From contig NZ_KB905372.1 of NCBI RefSeq assembly GCF_000378985.1, forward strand, positions 153,184 to 217,183: 64,000 nucleotides of DNA. Direction: 5' to 3'. This DNA is from Ensifer sp. BR816. GTDB taxonomy: Bacteria; Pseudomonadota; Alphaproteobacteria; Rhizobiales; Rhizobiaceae. A program made the translations under genes and the position numbers. The notes beneath the pieces are model-generated. The model searched no databases. It was given only the letters and a program-made list of their open reading frames with translations, and was not told the origin of the DNA. Below are positions 62,418-64,000 of the stretch, in pieces (position 1 is the first letter of the stretch; each line of letters opens with the position of its first letter).

Positions 62418-62848
62418 CGCAACGTCTCCAGCCCCCGCATGATCCGCAGCAGCGCCTCAACGTCGACGCTGCCGTCCACGACCACACGACGGCCATTCGC
62501 CGCAACAATCTCCATGCGGCCGGAAGGAGATGCCACCGGATGCTCCATCGCAGCAGGTGGAGTGACCTGCTTCACCGGCACAAAAGTTTCCGGCATCACG
62601 AACGCCGGCACAAAACCGTCGGTTTGTTTCTGGCTGTGCAAACCCTGGCGTACCGATTTGCGCCAACGGTTCAACAGGGAACGGCTGATGCCGTACTCAC
62701 GAGCCGTGGCCGACGCACGGCCTCTCCCCGCAAAGCTTTCTGCGACAATCCGCAGCTTCTCATCCTCAGTAAAGCGACGCCGCCGACCGGTGTTGATCAC
62801 CTCAAGACGGCTCACCCGAGACCCGCTGTCTCCTTCAAAAATCTCCAT
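62414..62848 (-). CDS. tnpA: IS66 TnpA (Orf1)
   Basis: 144 aa from ATG 62848; a longer frame opens at 62905 in the terminal region. Helix-turn-helix RRRRFTEDEKLRIVAESFAG, TAREYGISRSLLNRWRK. C-terminal MEIVAANGRRVVVDGSVDVE. Intact. Confidence 0.9.
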   Translation of the reverse strand: MEIFEGDSGSRVSRLEVINTGRRRRFTEDEKLRIVAESFAGRGRASATAREYGISRSLLNRWRKSVRQGLHSQKQTDGFVPAFVMPETFVPVKQVTPPAAMEHPVASPSGRMEIVAANGRRVVVDGSVDVEALLRIMRGLETLR

Positions 62849-62901
62849 GTTGGCAACTGTCCTTATGCATGGGAATAAGGACAGGGTCTGAACAGTTTTA
62901 C

Positions 62902-63502
62902 TCAATATTCATAGGCGGTCTCGCTCGGACGGATACGTTGTACAAGGATCATCGGCGTGTGCAAATTTTGCCCAGATCCCTCAATGCCTCCCAAGGCAAC
63001 TTGGCTGTCGTCCGACATGGTTCGGCGGCAGCCATTTTTTATACCGGAGAAGCAAGGTCAGAGGCATGGAACTACGCAATAGATCCATGGAGGACCGATG
63101 GATCTTCGTAATCACCGAACTCGGCGGCGGGGTACGGCGACTGCCCACAACGGCAGATTGGCCGCCTCTGGTGGATCCGCATCCTTGTTTCGAGCGCGTC
63201 CAGTTCGTCGAAGCCGGTTTGCCCGGTTTGCGCGGCAGGGTGAGATATGGGCTGCGGTTTTCGCCTTTGACCTCTTCGATGCAGCCGGGCGCCGCACCGG
63301 GATGGAATGATCTATCTCGGGTGCCTGCACGGGTACGTACATCGCGGGAGCGTCATCGTCTCTTCCGGTTGCGGAGGGACATTCTCAGTAGGTAACTAGA
63401 CCGTATGTTCGCCTGAGTTGAAGGTGGCCCGCCCCGCAGTAAGTAGAAACGGGGGTTGCTCTGGATTGGCCGGAGCCGAGCCCCATACTTAGGAGGCGAG
63501 CC
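62902..63502. other. Region between IS66 and the IS110 fragment
   Basis: A 109-codon plus-strand frame (63066-63395; MEDRWIFVITELGGGVRRLP) matches no family I recognise and may be chance. The last 110 nt before 63503 probably are the left non-coding end of the truncated IS110 element, with a G/C-rich inverted stretch (GCCCGCCCC ... ACGGGGGTTGC, about 63428-63460) that could belong to a bridge RNA. Confidence 0.35.
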
Positions 63503-63538
63503 GTGGAAGAGTATAGCGACGTTTTTGTTGGATTGGAT
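63503..63538 (+). pseudogene. IS110-family transposase, first 12 codons
   Basis: GTG start with AGGAGG seven bases upstream; reads EEYSDVFVGLD, the N-terminus of IS110 transposases (DVFVGLDVS...). Cut at 63539 by the next IS66, whose terminal GTGAGC happens to continue the frame as VS. Confidence 0.65.
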
Positions 63539-64000
63539 GTGAGCGCCACGAACACCCCACCTTTTCTTGTTTCGCTTGAGGCTTGAGGATCTGCCCTTTG
63601 ATTTGGAAGGGCAGATTGGATGGACGACGAGAACGATAGTGCCATGCTCAGAGCCAGGTTTGAAGCCAGGCACCAGGACAGCTACCGCCGGGTTGAAGTG
63701 ATCACTGGTGAACGTCGGCGACGGGACTGGTTGCCGGAAGAGAAAGACGAGATACTGCTGGCATGTGCCGAGCCCGGTGTGAACATCTCGGGGGTGGCGC
63801 GCCGGTATGGTGTCAATCGCGGCCTCCTGAACAAGTGGCGGAAGGCTGCGGGTCTGCCGGTCGGCAGGCGTGGCGGTAGAGGACTGGATGTTCCGGTTTT
63901 CGTTCCGGTGACGATTTCGGACGAAGTGGTTGAGGCGCAGAGCGTCGACAGCAGGTCCGATGTTGATACGAGCCGCATCGAGATCGAGCTTGGCGGCGGG
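63539..64000 (+). mobile_element. IS66-family element, left end (runs off window)
   Basis: Terminal sequence GTGAGCGCCACGAACACCCC starts at 63539 inside the IS110 transposase start. tnpA follows at 63620. The rest lies beyond the window, so the target duplication (candidate GATTGGAT on this side) cannot be confirmed. Confidence 0.8.
63620..64000 (+). CDS. tnpA: IS66 TnpA (Orf1), N-terminal 127 codons
   Basis: Starts ATG 63620. Helix-turn-helix RRRDWLPEEKDEILLACAEP, VARRYGVNRGLLNKWRKAAG, then FVPVTISDE and the beginning of the C-terminal signature (IEIELGGG) at the window edge. No damage seen. Confidence 0.88.
   Translation, partial: MDDENDSAMLRARFEARHQDSYRRVEVITGERRRRDWLPEEKDEILLACAEPGVNISGVARRYGVNRGLLNKWRKAAGLPVGRRGGRGLDVPVFVPVTISDEVVEAQSVDSRSDVDTSRIEIELGGG

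Larger units (their letters stand above)
59656..62901 (-). mobile_element. IS66-family element interrupted by recombinase cassette 2
   Basis: Order on the minus strand: terminus at 62901 (inward GTAAAACTGTTCAGACCCTG), tnpA, tnpB, tnpC N-part, cassette 2 (antiparallel), tnpC C-part ending at 59656. The left terminus lies somewhere in 59534-59655 and was not identified. About 45 codons of tnpC between the two parts, and the bulk of the recombinase gene, have been deleted together. Confidence 0.75.

Noticed and set aside
1..64000. CRISPR arrays, tRNA or rRNA genes, plasmid replication genes (repABC)
   Set aside because: None seen: no regularly spaced repeats, no tRNA-like cloverleaf noticed, and no RepA/RepB/RepC proteins among the frames.

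Overview
The window reads as an accessory replicon of a root-nodule alphaproteobacterium (Rhizobium type), most likely a symbiotic or catabolic plasmid. There are no tRNA, rRNA or core operons. Roughly half of the sequence is mobile DNA (IS66, IS21, IS5, IS110/IS1111, IS1595, ISL3, IS630 and recombinase elements). The rest is typically rhizobial accessory metabolism: ehu-type and peptide-type ABC importers, a MatB-like CoA ligase beside a GntR regulator, HupE, a second lipoyl synthase, and the wreck of a second citrate synthase like the plasmid-borne ones of Rhizobium.

Layout. 1-11462: a nested transposon pile. A new IS66 (1284-11433, 8-bp target duplication) sits in the end of an older IS66 remnant. 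Its tnpC is split by two IS21 elements, and the istB of one of these is split by a third IS21. Removing each element together with one copy of its duplication restores every reading frame. 11630-16310: a minus-strand operon for a 2-oxoacid dehydrogenase (E1 alpha, E1 beta, free lipoyl protein, E2 catalytic domain) followed by an aldo/keto reductase and an SDR. 16495-23700: an IS66 whose tnpB is interrupted by a serine-recombinase cassette (18460-21844), then a frameshifted ISL3. 24078-29413: a minus-strand ehuBCDA importer with a EutA/maleate-isomerase-like enzyme and a second aldo/keto reductase. 29700-31114: remnants (cehA-like 3' end, tyrosine recombinase, second ehuB). 31315-33545: an IS5 element whose terminal inverted repeat carries an IS1111-type IS110 element. 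33556-34837: remnants of IS630, an esterase and citrate synthase. 35477-37280: hupE and lipA. 37492-48566: a plus-strand scavenging region with a CehA/McbA metallohydrolase, a CocE-like hydrolase and a five-gene peptide-type ABC importer. 48660-51333: a decayed copy of a similar region, including an M20 peptidase gene broken by IS1595. 51732-58624: an M20 hydrolase and crotonase divergent from a GntR regulator, then a MatB-like ligase and an amidase. 58800-64000: more IS66, a second recombinase cassette, and an IS110 fragment.

Most unusual feature. Three small recombinase cassettes (534-1015, 18460-21844, 59898-60669) all lie inside IS66 transposition genes, all antiparallel to the gene they interrupt. 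Two of them abut the same conserved codon of tnpC in two different IS66 subtypes and share the same 21-nt terminus. The third can be excised on paper to leave an intact tnpB frame with a 2-bp TT overlap, as expected for a large serine recombinase. This looks like a family of elements specialised on IS66 as a landing pad.

Metabolically the parts fit together as import plus hydrolysis of amide, peptide or ester-like compounds followed by CoA activation, and a separate lipoate-dependent oxoacid dehydrogenase that could be served by the plasmid lipA. Substrates are inferred, not shown. Boundaries of mobile elements quoted with target duplications were read directly from the sequence. Family assignments rest on recognised motifs without database searches.
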